From an uncultured Pelagibacteraceae bacterium (lineage in GTDB: Bacteria > Pseudomonadota > Alphaproteobacteria > Pelagibacterales > Pelagibacteraceae), in the NCBI GenBank assembly GCA_902632275.1, contig CACPBW010000001.1:76111-140110 (forward strand): a DNA stretch of 64,000 bases. The letters run 5' to 3'. The notes beneath the pieces were generated by a model that saw only the letters and a program-made list of their open reading frames with translations, ran no database searches and was not told the DNA's origin. The position numbers and the translations under genes are program-made. Shown here piece after piece: positions 29,183 through 42,572 of this stretch; the first letter of the stretch is position 1; the number at the start of each line of letters is the position of its first letter.

Positions 29183-32100
29183 ATGAAAAAAGATTTAAAA
29201 GATTTATTCAAAGATACAGATATTTCAGAGGCACAAAATTTTAATAGTATTAAAATTACATTAGCAAGTCCTGAAAAAATTAAATCCTGGACTTACGGTG
29301 AAATCAAAAAACCTGAGACTATAAACTATAGGACTTTTAGACCTGAAAAGGATGGCCTATTTTGTGCAAGAATATTTGGACCAATCAAAGATTATGAGTG
29401 TTTGTGTGGAAAATACAAAAGAATGAAGTTCAGAGGAATTATTTGTGAAAAATGTGGAGTTGAAGTTACAAAATCAAATGTACGAAGAGAAAGAATGGGT
29501 CATATAAACCTAGCAACTCCAGTTGCCCATATTTGGTTCTTAAAATCTTTGCCTAGTAGAATTTCATTAGCTATAGACATGAAACTTAAAGAGGTTGAAA
29601 GAGTTCTTTATTTTGAGAGTTTTATTGTTATTGAACCTGGTCTGACAAGTTTAAAAAAGAATCAGCTTCTAAATGAAGATGAGTTAAATAAATATCAAGA
29701 AGAATTTGGTGATGAGGCTTTTACAGCAGGTATTGGAGCCGAAGCTATTTTAGAAATCTTAAAATCAATAGACCTAAATAAAGAAAGAGAAATTCTTCTT
29801 AAAAATATAAACGAGACTAAATCTAAAGTTGCAGAGGAAAGATCCATTAAAAGATTAAAATTAATCGACTCATTTATTGAAACTGGAAACAAGCCGGAGT
29901 GGATGATATTAACTACAATTCCTGTAATTCCACCTGAATTGAGACCTTTAGTTCCCCTCGATGGTGGACGATTTGCTACTTCAGATCTTAACGATCTTTA
30001 CAGAAGAGTGATAAATAGAAATAACAGACTTAAAAGATTAATGGATTTAAAAGCTCCTGATATAATTGTAAGAAATGAAAAAAGAATGCTTCAGGAATCG
30101 GTTGATGCATTATTCGATAATGGTAGAAGAGGCAGAGTAATCACAGGCACTGGAAAACGACCTTTAAAATCACTTGCAGAAATGTTGAAGGGTAAACAAG
30201 GAAGATTTAGACAAAACCTCCTTGGTAAAAGAGTAGATTATTCTGGTAGATCTGTAATTGTTGTTGGACCTGATTTAAAATTACACGAATGTGGTTTACC
30301 GAAAAAAATGGCGCTTGAATTGTTTAAACCTTTTCTCTACGCAAGATTAAATAAACTTGGACTAGCCTCTACAATAAAACAAGCTAAAAAATTAGTCGAA
30401 AAAGAAACAAACGCAGTATGGGATGCACTTGAACTTATTGTAAGAGAACATCCTATTTTATTAAATAGAGCACCAACTTTACACAGATTGGGTGTTCAGG
30501 CATTTGAGCCAAAACTAATTGAGGGTGATGCCATAGAATTACATCCACTAACATGTGCAGCTTTTAACGCTGACTTTGATGGTGATCAAATGGCGGTACA
30601 TATTCCACTTAGTTTAGAGGCACAACTAGAGGCAAGAGTATTAATGATGTCTACTAACAATATTTTAAGTCCATCAAATGGAAAACCGATAATAGTCCCA
30701 AGTCAAGATATGATCTTAGGTATATACTATTTGTCCCAACCCCCATATCAAACAGAGAACGTTGAGGGATATTTTGTAAATAACTCTGAAATTGAACAAG
30801 GCTTAGAGTCTGGAAGCATAAATGTCCATTCAAGAATTATATCAAGATTTGAAACTGTTGATGAAACAGGAAAGATAATTAATCAAAAATTTACAAGTAC
30901 GGCTGGAAGATTTCTTCTTGCCAACTTACTTCCTAAGCACAAAGATATTAAATTTTCATTAATCGATAGACTTTTACCAAAAAGAACTGTGTCGGAAGTT
31001 ATCGATATTGTATTTAGGTTTACTGGTCAAAAAAACACAGTAATATTCTGTGATAAATTAAAGGATCTTGGTTTTAAACATGCTTTTAAAGCTGGTATTT
31101 CTTTTGGAAAAGATGATTTAATAATTCCTGAAAACAAATCTCAATTAATTGATGAAACGAAAAAATTAATAGCTGATTATGAAAATCAATATGCGGAAGG
31201 TTTAATTACTAGAGGCGAAAAGTATAATAAAGTAGTTGACGCTTGGTCAAAATGTACTGATCGAGTTGCTGGAGAAATGATGAAAAGGATTTCTGCAACA
31301 GAGACAACTAAGGATGGTTTAAAAATTAACTCAGTCTTTATGATGGCTGACTCAGGAGCAAGGGGATCAGCTGCTCAAATGAAACAACTAGCTGGTATGA
31401 GAGGGCTTATAGCAAAACCTTCTGGTGAAATTATAGAGTCTCCAATTACTTCTAATTTTAAAGAGGGTTTGACAGCATTAGAATATTTTAATTCAACTCA
31501 CGGGGCAAGAAAAGGACTGGCTGATACTGCTTTAAAGACAGCTAACTCAGGTTACTTAACAAGAAGATTATGTGATGTTGCTCAGGATTTAACTATAACA
31601 AAGAAAGACTGCGATTCTAAAAATAGAGGAAGTATAGCGTTATCAGAGATAATAGAGGGAGGAAATGTTATAGTTGCATTATCAGAAAGAGCTTTAGGAA
31701 GAATTACCGCTAGTGATATTAAAAATCCAATTTCAGGAGAAACAATTATCAAAAAAGGTGAAATGATTGATGAGGCAGGCTGTGAGAAAATTGATGCAGC
31801 AGGTGTTAAATCTATTAGAGTTTACTCAGTTATAACTTGTGGATCAAAGGAAGGTGTCTGTGCAACTTGTTATGGAAGAGATTTATCTAGAGGAAAAATG
31901 GTTCACGTAGGTGAGGCAATTGGAATGATTTCTGCTCAATCAATCGGTGAACCGGGAACACAGCTCACCATGAGAACCTTTCACGTTGGAGGAACAGCAT
32001 CAATTAAACAAGACTCTCAAATCATAAGTAAAAACGAAGGAACATTAAAAATTATAAATACAAATTTAATTGAGGATTCCAAAAAAAATTCAATTGTAAT

Positions 32101-33352
32101 GGGAAGAAATACTCAACTTTCCTTAGAGGATGACAAAGGTCTGCAAATAGCAATTTACAAAGTACCATATGGCTCAAAATTATTTTTTAAAAATGGTGAA
32201 AAAATAAAGAAAAATTCAAAAATTTGTGAATGGGATCCTTATACGACACCTGTCATCGCAGAAAAAAGTGGAATAGCTAACTTTGTTGATTTAATTGATG
32301 GTGTTTCATTATCAGAAACAGTTGATGATGCTACTGGTATTTCATCTAAGTCAGTATTAGATTGGAGATCACAATCTAAAAACACAGATCTTAAACCAAG
32401 AATTACTCTTAGAGATGAAAAAGGAAATGTAATTAAAAAAGCTGATGATAATGAAGCAAGATATTATTTAGTCCCAGACTCAATTTTATCTGTTAAAGAT
32501 GGACAAAAAATTTCAGCTGGTGATGTAATCGCACGTTTACCAAAAGAAACATCTAAAACAAAAGATATAACAGGAGGTTTACCTCGTGTAGCAGAATTAT
32601 TTGAAGCCAGAAAAGCAAAAGACAGCGCAATAATTGCTGAGAATGATGGAAAGGTATTATTTGGAAAAGAAGTGAGAGGGAAACAAAGAATATCTATTGT
32701 TTCTGATAATGGAGAAAGTTCAAATTATTTAATTCCAAAGGGGAAACATATTAACTTTAATGAAGGCGAAAAAATTAAAAAAGGTGAGTATTTACTAGAT
32801 GGCCAACCATTACCACATGATATTCTTAGAATATTAGGTATTGAAGAATTGACAGAGTATTTTGTAAATCAAGTTCAAGAAGTTTATAGACTTCAGGGAG
32901 TAGTTATTAACGATAAACATATTGAAACAATTTTAAGACAAATGCTTAAAAAAATAGAGGTTAAAAATTCTGGTGATTCTAGTTTATTACCTGGTGAAAT
33001 AATAGATAGGATTAAATTTGAAAGTATGAATGAAGAGTTGAAGAAAAACAACAAAAAACCTGCTTTTGGTGAGAGAGTTTTGATGGGTATAACCAAAGCA
33101 TCTTTGCAAACCGAGTCATTTATTTCTGCAGCTTCATTCCAAGAAACTACAAGAGTTTTGACTGATGCTGCTATAAAAGGAAAAGTAGATGTTCTTCAGG
33201 GGCTTAAAGAAAATGTCATTGTTGGTCGATTAGTACCTGCTGGAACAGGAAGCATTAAAAATGATTGGAACAGAAAAGCTTTGAAAGACGATGAAAAATT
33301 TTTATCAGAGCAGCAATCTGTGGATCCGACAGAAACTCAAGTAAATCAATAA
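29183..33352 (+). CDS. rpoC: RNA polymerase beta' subunit
   Basis: [12 protein letters not shown]. Confidence 0.99.
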   Translation: MKKDLKDLFKDTDISEAQNFNSIKITLASPEKIKSWTYGEIKKPETINYRTFRPEKDGLFCARIFGPIKDYECLCGKYKRMKFRGIICEKCGVEVTKSNVRRERMGHINLATPVAHIWFLKSLPSRISLAIDMKLKEVERVLYFESFIVIEPGLTSLKKNQLLNEDELNKYQEEFGDEAFTAGIGAEAILEILKSIDLNKEREILLKNINETKSKVAEERSIKRLKLIDSFIETGNKPEWMILTTIPVIPPELRPLVPLDGGRFATSDLNDLYRRVINRNNRLKRLMDLKAPDIIVRNEKRMLQESVDALFDNGRRGRVITGTGKRPLKSLAEMLKGKQGRFRQNLLGKRVDYSGRSVIVVGPDLKLHECGLPKKMALELFKPFLYARLNKLGLASTIKQAKKLVEKETNAVWDALELIVREHPILLNRAPTLHRLGVQAFEPKLIEGDAIELHPLTCAAFNADFDGDQMAVHIPLSLEAQLEARVLMMSTNNILSPSNGKPIIVPSQDMILGIYYLSQPPYQTENVEGYFVNNSEIEQGLESGSINVHSRIISRFETVDETGKIINQKFTSTAGRFLLANLLPKHKDIKFSLIDRLLPKRTVSEVIDIVFRFTGQKNTVIFCDKLKDLGFKHAFKAGISFGKDDLIIPENKSQLIDETKKLIADYENQYAEGLITRGEKYNKVVDAWSKCTDRVAGEMMKRISATETTKDGLKINSVFMMADSGARGSAAQMKQLAGMRGLIAKPSGEIIESPITSNFKEGLTALEYFNSTHGARKGLADTALKTANSGYLTRRLCDVAQDLTITKKDCDSKNRGSIALSEIIEGGNVIVALSERALGRITASDIKNPISGETIIKKGEMIDEAGCEKIDAAGVKSIRVYSVITCGSKEGVCATCYGRDLSRGKMVHVGEAIGMISAQSIGEPGTQLTMRTFHVGGTASIKQDSQIISKNEGTLKIINTNLIEDSKKNSIVMGRNTQLSLEDDKGLQIAIYKVPYGSKLFFKNGEKIKKNSKICEWDPYTTPVIAEKSGIANFVDLIDGVSLSETVDDATGISSKSVLDWRSQSKNTDLKPRITLRDEKGNVIKKADDNEARYYLVPDSILSVKDGQKISAGDVIARLPKETSKTKDITGGLPRVAELFEARKAKDSAIIAENDGKVLFGKEVRGKQRISIVSDNGESSNYLIPKGKHINFNEGEKIKKGEYLLDGQPLPHDILRILGIEELTEYFVNQVQEVYRLQGVVINDKHIETILRQMLKKIEVKNSGDSSLLPGEIIDRIKFESMNEELKKNNKKPAFGERVLMGITKASLQTESFISAASFQETTRVLTDAAIKGKVDVLQGLKENVIVGRLVPAGTGSIKNDWNRKALKDDEKFLSEQQSVDPTETQVNQ

Positions 33353-33381
33353 AAATTTCATCTCATATTCAGCATTTTGAA

Positions 33382-33511
33382 TTGACAAATATAGATTCTA
33401 TAGTAATTTGGCGATAATTTTTGGTTGGAATGTAATACCATTGGGGTATTAAACGCTGCCACAACATAATCAGTTGTTTAACTTTTCATCCATAAACTAT
33501 TGTAATAATTT
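33382..33511 (+). promoter_or_regulatory. Structured leader upstream of rpsL with candidate -35 TTGACA
   Basis: TTGACA 33382-33387; hairpins TAATACC-attgg-GGTATTA (33433-33451) and ACAAC...GTTGT (33461-33477). Confidence 0.45.
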
Positions 33512-33883
33512 ATGCCGACAATTAATCAGTTGCTTAGAAAAAGAAGACGAAAGCCTTCGTCAAGAGATAAAGTCCCTGCACTTGAAAAGTCTCCTCAAAA
33601 AAGAGGTGTTTGCGTAAAAGTTTATACTACAACTCCAAAGAAACCAAACTCAGCCTTAAGAAAAGTAGCCAGAGTACGATTGTCTAATGGGCATGAAGTG
33701 ACTTCATACATTCCAGGTGAAGGACATAATTTACAAGAACATTCAGTTGTTTTAATAAGAGGAGGTCGTGTTAAAGATTTACCCGGTGTAAGATATCACA
33801 TTTTAAGAGGAAATCTTGATACACAAGGTGTTACAGCAAGAAAGCAACAACGTTCAAAATATGGAGCTAAAAAGGGTAAATAA
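33512..33883 (+). CDS. rpsL: Ribosomal protein S12
   Basis: [17 protein letters not shown]. Confidence 0.99.
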   Translation: MPTINQLLRKRRRKPSSRDKVPALEKSPQKRGVCVKVYTTTPKKPNSALRKVARVRLSNGHEVTSYIPGEGHNLQEHSVVLIRGGRVKDLPGVRYHILRGNLDTQGVTARKQQRSKYGAKKGK

Positions 33884-33885
33884 TT

Positions 33886-34356
33886 ATGTCAAGGAAAAGA
33901 AAAGCTCCAAAAAAAATACCAATAGTAGATCCAAAGTTTAAATCTGCAGTTATTCCTAAACTAATTAATTCTATAATGTATGATGGCAAAAAAACAATAG
34001 CAGAAAAAATAATTTATGATGCTATTGACAAAATTAAATCTAAAACAAAAGATGAACCAATCAATATTTTCAATCAAGCAATAAACAATATTAAGCCAAC
34101 AGTAGAAGTAAGATCAAGACGAGTAGGAGGAGCAACTTACCAAGTTCCTGTTGAAGTTAAAGCGAAAAGATCCCAAGCACTTGCTTTGAGATGGCTTATA
34201 GACGCATCAAGAAAAAGAAAAGATAAAAATATGTCAGATAAAATATTCAATGAAATATTCGATGCTTATCAAAATAGAGGATCGGCTATTAAAAAAAAAG
34301 AGGATACACATAAGATGGCAGAGTCCAACAAAGCCTTTGCACACTTTAGATGGTAA
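33886..34356 (+). CDS. rpsG: Ribosomal protein S7
   Basis: VRSRRVGGATYQVPVEV. Confidence 0.98.
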   Translation: MSRKRKAPKKIPIVDPKFKSAVIPKLINSIMYDGKKTIAEKIIYDAIDKIKSKTKDEPINIFNQAINNIKPTVEVRSRRVGGATYQVPVEVKAKRSQALALRWLIDASRKRKDKNMSDKIFNEIFDAYQNRGSAIKKKEDTHKMAESNKAFAHFRW

Positions 34357-34362
34357 AAATTT

Positions 34363-36438
34363 ATGAGTAGAACACACACATTAAATAAATATAGAAACAT
34401 TGGAATTATGGCGCATATAGATGCCGGAAAAACAACAACTACAGAAAGAATTTTATATTACACGGGAAAAAGCCATAAAATTGGTGAAGTACATGATGGT
34501 GCGGCTACAATGGATTGGATGGAACAGGAACAGGAAAGAGGAATAACTATTACCTCTGCAGCAACAACATGCTTTTGGAGAGACTATAGAATAAATATTA
34601 TTGATACTCCTGGTCACGTGGATTTTACAATAGAAGTTGAGAGATCTTTAAAAGTTTTAGATGGTGCTGTAGCTGTTTTTGATGGTGTTGCAGGCGTTGA
34701 GCCACAGTCAGAGACTGTATGGAGACAAGCTGACAAATATAAAGTTCCGCGAATTTGTTTTGTTAATAAGCTAGACAGAACTGGAGCAGATTTTTTTAGA
34801 TGTGTAGATATGATAAAAGATAGACTAGGTGCCAAACCCCTAGTTATGCAAATTCCGATAGGTGCTGAAGCTTCATTACAAGGTGTTGTAGATCTTATAA
34901 AGATGAAAGCTATAGTATGGAAAAACGAAGACTTAGGTGCAGAATGGGAAGAAAAAGATATACCATCAGATTTAAAAGAAATATGTGAAAAATATAGACA
35001 AGAATTAGTAGAAACAGCTGTAGAGCAAGACGAAAAACTAATGGAAAGTTATTTAAATGGAGATACAATTTCTTCTGAGGATTTAATTAAATGCGTTAGA
35101 AAAGGTTGTTTAAACTTTGATTTTGTACCTGTTCTTACAGGTTCCGCTTTTAAAAACAAAGGTGTACAACCATTATTGGATGCAGTCGTAGATTATCTGC
35201 CCAGCCCTCAAGATATTGGTTCAATTAAAGGTACTAAACCAAATTCTGAAGAGGAAATGACAATGAAATTTGATGATAATGCACCATTTTCTGCATTAGC
35301 ATTTAAAGTTGCTAACGATCCATTTGTAGGATCCCTAACATTTATAAGAGTTTATTCAGGAACTGTAAAAACCGGTACGGCAATTTACAACACTTCGAAA
35401 GACAAAGAAGAACGAGTTGGAAGAATGCTGTTAATGCACGCCAACTCAAGAGAAGATATCAAGGAAGCTAATTCAGGAGATATTGTTGCATTAGCAGGAC
35501 TCAAAAATACTATTACAGGTCATACTTTGTCAGATGAAGACAATCCTGTTTTACTTGAACCTATGGAGTTTCCTGATCCGGTTATAGAAATTGCTGTAGA
35601 GCCAAAAACAAAAGGAGATCAAGAAAAGATGGGCGAAGCTCTAGGTAGACTTGCGAAGGAAGATCCGTCATTTAGAGTAAGTTCAGATGAAGAGTCTGGT
35701 CAAACAATAATTAAAGGAATGGGTGAATTACACCTAGATATTATTGTTGATCGTATGAAGAGAGAGTTTAAAGTTGAAGCAAATGTTGGTGCTCCACAAG
35801 TCGCTTATAGAGAGACAATTGAAAAGAGCACAGAATTTGATTATACGCACAAGAAACAAAGTGGTGGTGCTGGGCAATTTGCTAGAGTTAAACTTTCAGT
35901 AGAGCCATTAGAACCTGGTAAAGGAAGAGAAATTGAGAGTAAAATTAAAGGTGGAGCAATTCCAAAAGAATTTATCCCAGGTGTAGAAAAAGGAGTTGAA
36001 ACAGTAGCAGACAATGGAATTTTAGCTGGTTTCCCATTGATTGATTATAAAGTAACTATACTTGATGGATTACATCATGATGTAGACTCTAGTGTGTTAG
36101 CTTTTGAGCTAGCATCAAGACAGTGCTTTAAAGAAGCGTGCACAAAAGCAACTTTAAAATTATTAGAGCCAGTAATGAGAGTAGAGGTAGTAACTCCAGA
36201 AGATTATATGGGTGATGTAATAGGTGATCTAAATAGTAGAAGAGGTCAAATAAATACACAAGAGCAAAGAGGAAATGCAACTGTAATAACAGCAATGGTG
36301 CCTTTAGCAAATATGTTTGGATATATTAATAATTTAAGATCTATGTCTCAAGGAAGAGCTCAATATTCAATGTTTTTTGATCACTATGCAAAAGTACCGC
36401 AAAATGTTCAAGATGAGGTAACCAAAAAAACTGGATAA
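34363..36438 (+). CDS. fusA: Elongation factor G
   Basis: [24 protein letters not shown]. Confidence 0.99.
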   Translation: MSRTHTLNKYRNIGIMAHIDAGKTTTTERILYYTGKSHKIGEVHDGAATMDWMEQEQERGITITSAATTCFWRDYRINIIDTPGHVDFTIEVERSLKVLDGAVAVFDGVAGVEPQSETVWRQADKYKVPRICFVNKLDRTGADFFRCVDMIKDRLGAKPLVMQIPIGAEASLQGVVDLIKMKAIVWKNEDLGAEWEEKDIPSDLKEICEKYRQELVETAVEQDEKLMESYLNGDTISSEDLIKCVRKGCLNFDFVPVLTGSAFKNKGVQPLLDAVVDYLPSPQDIGSIKGTKPNSEEEMTMKFDDNAPFSALAFKVANDPFVGSLTFIRVYSGTVKTGTAIYNTSKDKEERVGRMLLMHANSREDIKEANSGDIVALAGLKNTITGHTLSDEDNPVLLEPMEFPDPVIEIAVEPKTKGDQEKMGEALGRLAKEDPSFRVSSDEESGQTIIKGMGELHLDIIVDRMKREFKVEANVGAPQVAYRETIEKSTEFDYTHKKQSGGAGQFARVKLSVEPLEPGKGREIESKIKGGAIPKEFIPGVEKGVETVADNGILAGFPLIDYKVTILDGLHHDVDSSVLAFELASRQCFKEACTKATLKLLEPVMRVEVVTPEDYMGDVIGDLNSRRGQINTQEQRGNATVITAMVPLANMFGYINNLRSMSQGRAQYSMFFDHYAKVPQNVQDEVTKKTG

Positions 36439-36443
36439 ACAAA

Positions 36444-36752
36444 ATGCAGAAACAAAATATAAGAATTAAATTAAGAGCATACGACAATAAGGTGTTAGAT
36501 CAATCGACTGAAGAAATTGTAAATACTGTAAAAAGAACTGGAGCTAACATTAAAGGACCAATACCTTTGCCAACTAAAATTGAGAGATATACAGTTTTAA
36601 GATCCCCACATATAGATAAAAAAAGTAGAGAACAGTTTGAAACTAGAACACATAAAAGATTGATTGATATAATTGAACCAACACCTCAAACAGTAGAAGC
36701 ATTAATGAAATTAGATCTTGCTTCTGGAGTAGATGTAGAAATTAAAATTTAA
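36444..36752 (+). CDS. rpsJ: Ribosomal protein S10
   Basis: [16 protein letters not shown]. Confidence 0.98.
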   Translation: MQKQNIRIKLRAYDNKVLDQSTEEIVNTVKRTGANIKGPIPLPTKIERYTVLRSPHIDKKSREQFETRTHKRLIDIIEPTPQTVEALMKLDLASGVDVEIKI

Positions 36753-36759
36753 AAAAATT

Positions 36760-37470
36760 ATGAATGAAATTGGATTATTAGGAAAAAAAATTGGAATGAC
36801 TAGAGAGTTTTATAAAACTGGACAGTCTGTCCCTGTAACTGTTCTGAAGATTGAAAAAGGAAGAATAATAAATGTTATTGAGGAAAAAGACCGTGGTTAC
36901 AAAGCAATACAATTAGGATTTGGAAAAATAAAAAATTCTAAACTGACAAAGGCTATGAAAGGATACTTTTCAAAAAAAAATACTGAACCAAAAAAGAGGC
37001 TAAAAGAATTTAAAGTCAAGGATACTGCTATTTATAAAGCTGGCAATGAATTTGGATTAGAGATTTTTAAAGATGTTAAATTTGTAGACATTAGATCAAA
37101 AACCATAGGAAAAGGTTTTGCTGGCGGCATGAAAAGACATAATTTTAGCGGTTTAAGAGCAACTCACGGTGTTTCAGTTTCCCATAGATCGCATGGTTCT
37201 ACAGGTCAAAGACAAGACCCAGGTAAAGTATTTAAAGGAAAAAAAATGGCAGGTCACATGGGTGATAAAATAAGGACTATGCAAAATATAGAAATAATTA
37301 AGTCAGATTTAGAAAATGATCTTCTGTTTATAAAAGGGTCAATACCTGGCACAAAAAATACTGAAATTTTAGTAAAAACATCAGTAAAAAATATTAACAA
37401 ACTTACAATTAAAGAAAAAATTGAAGCAATTGAAAAATTGAAAAAAGTACCTGAAAAAAAAAAGAAATAA
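36760..37470 (+). CDS. rplC: Ribosomal protein L3
   Basis: LLGKKIGMTREF; THGVSVSHRSHGSTGQRQDPGKVFKGKKMAGHMG. Confidence 0.98.
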   Translation: MNEIGLLGKKIGMTREFYKTGQSVPVTVLKIEKGRIINVIEEKDRGYKAIQLGFGKIKNSKLTKAMKGYFSKKNTEPKKRLKEFKVKDTAIYKAGNEFGLEIFKDVKFVDIRSKTIGKGFAGGMKRHNFSGLRATHGVSVSHRSHGSTGQRQDPGKVFKGKKMAGHMGDKIRTMQNIEIIKSDLENDLLFIKGSIPGTKNTEILVKTSVKNINKLTIKEKIEAIEKLKKVPEKKKK

Positions 37471-37471
37471 A

Positions 37472-38095
37472 ATGAAAATTGATAAATTAAGTTTAGACGG
37501 TAAAAAAGATTCTATTGATATTCTAGATTCAATAATAGCATCCAAAATAAACAGAAAACTTGTTAGTAATTTGCTTTATAAAACTAATGCAAATTACAAA
37601 GGTAGAAAAGCTAAAACCAAACAAAAAAATGAAATTATAGGATCTACCTCTAAGATATATGCTCAAAAAGGTACTGGTAATGCTAGACACGCAAGTAGAA
37701 AGGCTCCAATATTTGTTGGTGGTGGTATAGCTCACGGTCCAAAAGGTGAAGATAATTACAAGATAAGAAAAATAAACAAAAGTGAAAAAAAGAAAAGTAT
37801 TACATCCTTAATAACAGAAAAAAATAATGAGAAAAATTTAATTATTTTTTCTGACTTTAAAAATGAAATTTCAAAAACTAAAGAAATGAATAAAATTTTA
37901 GAAAAATTTAAGGCAAAAAACTCATTAATGATTTTAGATAAAGCCTCGAAAAACAAAATTCTAAGATCAGTAAAAAATATTCCAAATGTTAAGGTAACAG
38001 ACATTAACCATTTTAGCAGTTATGATGTGATAAAATTCAAAAAAATTATATTTACAGAGACATCCATGAGGGAATTGGAGAAAAAATATGCATAA
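37472..38095 (+). CDS. rplD: Ribosomal protein L4
   Basis: QKGTGNARHASRKAPIFVGGGIAHGP. Confidence 0.97.
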   Translation: MKIDKLSLDGKKDSIDILDSIIASKINRKLVSNLLYKTNANYKGRKAKTKQKNEIIGSTSKIYAQKGTGNARHASRKAPIFVGGGIAHGPKGEDNYKIRKINKSEKKKSITSLITEKNNEKNLIIFSDFKNEISKTKEMNKILEKFKAKNSLMILDKASKNKILRSVKNIPNVKVTDINHFSSYDVIKFKKIIFTETSMRELEKKYA

Positions 38096-38381
38096 ATTTC
38101 ATTCATACGATAAAATTTTGTCTCCTATAGTTACTGAAAAGTCGACAAACATGTCTGATCAAAATAAAATTGTTTTTAAAGTCCCAAATTCGACAAATAA
38201 GGAAATAATCAAAAAAAATATTGAAAAAATATTTAAAGTTAACGTCACCAAAGTGAACATAATTATTAAACAACCCAGAATCAAACTTACTAGAGGAAGA
38301 AAAGTTAAAGTGAAAGGTTACAAAAAAGCAATTATTACATTAAAAAAGGGTCAAACAATTGATTTGACTACAGGAATTTAA
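38088..38381 (+). CDS. rplW: Ribosomal protein L23
   Basis: Position; ILSPIVTEKS. Confidence 0.96.
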   Translation: MHKFHSYDKILSPIVTEKSTNMSDQNKIVFKVPNSTNKEIIKKNIEKIFKVNVTKVNIIIKQPRIKLTRGRKVKVKGYKKAIITLKKGQTIDLTTGI

Positions 38382-38383
38382 TC

Positions 38384-39220
38384 ATGGCACTAAAATCTTT
38401 TAAACCGTATACAAAAACTACAAGAGGTACAGTTTTGATTGATCGAACAGGTTTATGGAAGGGAAAACCTTATAAACCACTTACATCTGTTAATAACTCT
38501 TCTAAAGGTAGAAACAATCTTGGTAGAATAACATCAAGAAATCACGGTGGTGGACATAAACAAAAATATAGAAATGTAGATTTTTACAGAAGAAAGTTCG
38601 ATTCTACTGCTGAGGTAGAACGTATAGAATATGATCCAAATAGATCTTGTCATATCATGTTAGTTAAATTTGAAGATGGTAAAAAGTTTTATTATCTAGC
38701 TCCACAAAAAATTAAAGTAGGAGATAAAGTACAGAATGGTTCAAATATTGAAATTAAAGTTGGTAATTGTATGCCTTTGCATGAAATACCTACTGGTATT
38801 GAAATACATAATGTTGAATTACAACCTGGAGCAGGCGGTAAAATTGCAAGATCTGCTGGAACCTCAGTGACTGTATCTGGAGTAGATGGAAATTATTCTT
38901 TAGTGAAAATGACCTCTGGGGAAGTAAGAAAGATAAATTCAAGATGTATGGCAACAATAGGGGTTCTGTCTAATCCTGATCAAAAAAATATAAAAATTGG
39001 AAAAGCAGGTAGATCTAGATGGTTGGGAATTAGACCTCATACAAGAGGTGTTGTAAAAAATCCCGTAGATCACCCACATGGTGGTGGTGAAGGTAAGTCA
39101 GCAGGTGGTAGACATCCAGTTTCACCAACAGGACAATCGGCAAAAGGATTAAAAACTAGAGATAATAAACGAACCGATAGGTTTATTGTTTCAAGAAGAA
39201 GAAAAAAGAAAAATAGGTAG
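38384..39220 (+). CDS. rplB: Ribosomal protein L2
   Basis: [36 protein letters not shown]. Confidence 0.99.
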   Translation: MALKSFKPYTKTTRGTVLIDRTGLWKGKPYKPLTSVNNSSKGRNNLGRITSRNHGGGHKQKYRNVDFYRRKFDSTAEVERIEYDPNRSCHIMLVKFEDGKKFYYLAPQKIKVGDKVQNGSNIEIKVGNCMPLHEIPTGIEIHNVELQPGAGGKIARSAGTSVTVSGVDGNYSLVKMTSGEVRKINSRCMATIGVLSNPDQKNIKIGKAGRSRWLGIRPHTRGVVKNPVDHPHGGGEGKSAGGRHPVSPTGQSAKGLKTRDNKRTDRFIVSRRRKKKNR

Positions 39221-39222
39221 AT

Positions 39223-39531
39223 ATGGCACGATCAATTTGGAAAGGACCGTTTGTAGAAGAAAGTGTTATCAAAAAGGTCGATAAACAAAAAAGTGATCCT
39301 AACAAGAAGCCAATAAAAATTTGGTCAAGGAAATCAACAATTATTCCTGATTTTGTAGGTATTAGCTTTTTAATATATAATGGAAAAAAATTTATTCCCA
39401 TCACAGTATCAGAAGATATGGTAGGACATAAGTTTGGTGAATTCGCACCAACAAGGCAGTTTTTTGGGCACACACCAGCAGATAAAAAAGCTAAAGAAGG
39501 TACAGATTCAAAACCAGAGGCGAAAAAATAA
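39223..39531 (+). CDS. rpsS: Ribosomal protein S19
   Basis: [13 protein letters not shown]. Confidence 0.98.
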   Translation: MARSIWKGPFVEESVIKKVDKQKSDPNKKPIKIWSRKSTIIPDFVGISFLIYNGKKFIPITVSEDMVGHKFGEFAPTRQFFGHTPADKKAKEGTDSKPEAKK

Positions 39532-39533
39532 TA

Positions 39534-39926
39534 ATGATAAAAAAAGATAAAAATACAGAAAAAATTGTAAAATCTATAAATAAGAACGTTAGATCAAGCA
39601 CACGAAAGTTAAAACCAATTTTAAGATCAATTGTTGGCAAAAAAGTTGATATCGCTGTTAGGGATTTATCATTTTCTGATAAAAGAATTTCAAACGATGT
39701 AAAAAAAACATTATCCTCAGCAATAGCAAATGCAGAGAATAATTTTCAGTATGATATTGATAAACTCATTGTAAAAGAGGCGTTTTGTGGAAAACAGGTT
39801 GTAATGAAGAGATTTAGGGCTAGAGCTAAAGGTAGAGCAGCACCGATTAAAAAACCTTATTCAAATCTAACAATTATTTTAACTGAAACAAAAAAAAACG
39901 AGGAGAAACATGGGACAAAAAGTTAA
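39534..39926 (+). CDS. rplV: Ribosomal protein L22
   Basis: Position; [22 protein letters not shown]. Confidence 0.97.
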   Translation: MIKKDKNTEKIVKSINKNVRSSTRKLKPILRSIVGKKVDIAVRDLSFSDKRISNDVKKTLSSAIANAENNFQYDIDKLIVKEAFCGKQVVMKRFRARAKGRAAPIKKPYSNLTIILTETKKNEEKHGTKS

Positions 39927-40569
39927 TCCTGTTGGTTTAAGACTTGGTATTAATAGAGGTTGGGACTCAGTCTGGTACGCAAAAAAAAAAGATTTTGGAA
40001 ATTTTCTTATAGAGGATTTTAAAATAAGAGAATACATCAAAAAAAATGTAATTAACTCAGGTGTATCAAAAGTTATGATAGAAAGAACATCCAAAAAGTG
40101 CTTTGTAACCATTTATACTTCAAGACCAGGCTTTGTGATAGGTAAGAAAGGTAGCGACATAGAAAAAATTAAAAATAAACTATCAGCACTCACAACTAAT
40201 GAAGTCAATCTAAATATTAAAGAGGTAAAAAAACCTGAGACTAATAGTTATCTCGTTGCAGAAAATATTGCTCAACAACTTGTTAAAAGAGTTTCATACA
40301 GAAGAGCCATGAAAAGATCTATGCAGTCAGCTTTAAGACTTGGAGCAAAAGGTATCAAAGTTTCTGTAAGTGGTAGATTAGGTGGAAACGAAATAGCAAG
40401 GACCGAGTGGTTAAGAGATGGAAGCATTCCCTCTCATACTTTAAGAGCCGACATTGATTATGCTGAAGCTGAGGCCCTTACTACATATGGCATAATTGGA
40501 ATAAAAGTTTGGATTTATAAAGGGGAGATATTCACAAAAGAATTTAGCCAAGAAACTAATAAAAAATAA
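39910..40569 (+). CDS. rpsC: Ribosomal protein S3
   Basis: [24 protein letters not shown]. Confidence 0.99.
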   Translation: MGQKVNPVGLRLGINRGWDSVWYAKKKDFGNFLIEDFKIREYIKKNVINSGVSKVMIERTSKKCFVTIYTSRPGFVIGKKGSDIEKIKNKLSALTTNEVNLNIKEVKKPETNSYLVAENIAQQLVKRVSYRRAMKRSMQSALRLGAKGIKVSVSGRLGGNEIARTEWLRDGSIPSHTLRADIDYAEAEALTTYGIIGIKVWIYKGEIFTKEFSQETNKK

Positions 40570-40571
40570 TT

Positions 40572-40982
40572 ATGTTACAACCGACAAGAACAAAATTTAG
40601 AAAAGCTCATAAAGGTAGAATACACGGAAATGCGTCTAGATGTAACTTTATGAATTATGGAGCATTTGGTTTAAAGGCAATGTCACCAGAAAGAGTGATA
40701 TCAAAACAAATTGAGGCAGCAAGAGTTGCTCTGACAAGACACATGAAAAGACAAGGCAGAGTATGGACAAGAGTATTTCCTAATATCCCAGTATCAAAAA
40801 AACCAACTGAGGTAAGAATGGGTAAGGGTAAGGGGTCTCCTGAATTTTGGGCATGTAGAGTTAAGCCAGGAAGAATACTGTTTGAAGTAGACGGTGTGTC
40901 TGAGCAAATAGCAAGAGAGGCATTATATAAAGCTTCTGCTAAATTACCTATTAAAACAAAATTTATAAAAAGGTTTGGATAA
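40572..40982 (+). CDS. rplP: Ribosomal protein L16
   Basis: [19 protein letters not shown]. Confidence 0.99.
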   Translation: MLQPTRTKFRKAHKGRIHGNASRCNFMNYGAFGLKAMSPERVISKQIEAARVALTRHMKRQGRVWTRVFPNIPVSKKPTEVRMGKGKGSPEFWACRVKPGRILFEVDGVSEQIAREALYKASAKLPIKTKFIKRFG

Positions 40983-41173
40983 TGAAAAAAAAAGAAGCAA
41001 AAAAATTAACAAAAGAACAAGCTTTAAAAGATTTAGATAAATTTAAAAAAGATTTATTTAATTTTAGATTTCAAAAAGTGAATGGTCAATTAACTAATTC
41101 ATCTAAAATTAATGAAACTAAAAAAAATATTGCTAGATTAAAAACTATAATTGATAGGAAGACAAATGCCTAA
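40982..41173 (+). CDS. rpmC: Ribosomal protein L29
   Basis: Position; LFNFRFQKVNGQL...ARLKTI. Confidence 0.94.
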   Translation: MKKKEAKKLTKEQALKDLDKFKKDLFNFRFQKVNGQLTNSSKINETKKNIARLKTIIDRKTNA

Positions 41174-41402
41174 AAAAATATTACATGGTATAGTTGTGAG
41201 TGACAAAGAGAACAAAACCATAAAAGTTATGATAGAAAGAAAGTATCAACATCCATTATTTAAAAAAGTTGTCAAAAGTAAAAAAAAATACAGCGCTCAT
41301 GATGAGAAGAATAAATTTAAAATTGGAGACAAAGTATCAATCATTGAATGTAAGCCACATTCTAAAAATAAGAAATTTGAAGTTTTAGAGGATAAGAGAT
41401 GA
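41166..41402 (+). CDS. rpsQ: Ribosomal protein S17
   Basis: [28 protein letters not shown]. Confidence 0.97.
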   Translation: MPKKILHGIVVSDKENKTIKVMIERKYQHPLFKKVVKSKKKYSAHDEKNKFKIGDKVSIIECKPHSKNKKFEVLEDKR

Positions 41403-41767
41403 TACAAATTCAAACTGAATTATTAGTAGCTGATAACACAGGAGCAAAAAGAATAGAGTGCATCAAGGTTCTTGGGGGATCTAAAAGGAGATATGCAAGT
41501 ATAGGTGACACTATTGTCATTGCTGTCAAAGAAGCAATTCCTAAGGGTAAAGTTAAAAAGGGTTCTGTTCACAAAGCGGTAGTTGTGAGAGTAAAAAAAG
41601 GAATTCATAGAGATGATGGATCTAAGGTTAAATTTGATAACAATGCTGCAGTTCTAGTTGATGATAAAGGTGAACCTGTAGGAACTAGAATTTTTGGGCC
41701 AGTAACTAGAGAATTGAGAAGTAGAGGTCAGATGAAAATCATATCACTAGCACCTGAGGTTTTATAA
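41399..41767 (+). CDS. rplN: Ribosomal protein L14
   Basis: [27 protein letters not shown]. Confidence 0.99.
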   Translation: MIQIQTELLVADNTGAKRIECIKVLGGSKRRYASIGDTIVIAVKEAIPKGKVKKGSVHKAVVVRVKKGIHRDDGSKVKFDNNAAVLVDDKGEPVGTRIFGPVTRELRSRGQMKIISLAPEVL

Positions 41768-42018
41768 TGAATATAAAAAAAGGAAGTAAAGTAAAAATTT
41801 TAGTTGGTAAAGATAAAAATAAAGAGGGAGAGATAATAGAGATTAATAGACTAATGTTTAGAGCAAAAGTAAAGGGTCTAAACTTAATAAAAAAACATGT
41901 GAAAACTACAAAAGAAAAAAAAGGTGGAATTTTTGAAAAAGAAAATTTTATAAATCTTTCAAATTTAGCTTTGATAGAAAGTGAAAAAAAAAATAAAAAA
42001 GAAAAGGTTAAAAAATGA
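41767..42018 (+). CDS. rplX: Ribosomal protein L24
   Basis: [20 protein letters not shown]. Confidence 0.96.
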   Translation: MNIKKGSKVKILVGKDKNKEGEIIEINRLMFRAKVKGLNLIKKHVKTTKEKKGGIFEKENFINLSNLALIESEKKNKKEKVKK

Positions 42019-42569
42019 TACCAAGATTAAAAGAATTATATAAAAAGCAAATCCAAATAGATTTAAAAAATCATTTTGGTCTTAAAAATATATTAATGGC
42101 GCCAGAAATTAAAAAGGTTGTAATAAATATGGGGCTTGGTGTAGATGGAAATGACAATAAAATTTTAAAATCATGTGAAGACGACCTAGGAAAAATAACA
42201 GGTCAGAAACCAGTTATTACAAAGTTTAAAAAATCTATATCTAATTTTAAAACTAGAAAAAACTCTAATGCTGGACTAAAAGTTACACTTAGAAAAGATA
42301 AAATGTATGAATTCGTTGATAGACTAGTTAATATTGCTCTACCAAGAATTAAAGATTTTAGAGGACTGTCATTAAAAGGTTTTGACAATTTTGGAAATTA
42401 TACTTTTGGAGTAAAAGAGCATATAATTTTTCCTGAGGTCAATTTTGATAAAGTCGAAAAAATTAGAGGTCTAGATATTTCAATTATTATATCATCAAAA
42501 AGTAAAGAACATAGTTTGGAATTACTTAAAAAACTCAATTTTCCATTTAAAAGTGAAAGGAGCAATTAA
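42015..42569 (+). CDS. rplE: Ribosomal protein L5
   Basis: [34 protein letters not shown]. Confidence 0.98.
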   Translation: MIPRLKELYKKQIQIDLKNHFGLKNILMAPEIKKVVINMGLGVDGNDNKILKSCEDDLGKITGQKPVITKFKKSISNFKTRKNSNAGLKVTLRKDKMYEFVDRLVNIALPRIKDFRGLSLKGFDNFGNYTFGVKEHIIFPEVNFDKVEKIRGLDISIIISSKSKEHSLELLKKLNFPFKSERSN

Positions 42570-42572
42570 AGA

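Noticed and set aside
36438-36444. No second tuf gene after fusA
   Set aside because: A single tuf copy (21026-22216) is common in reduced genomes; not notable.
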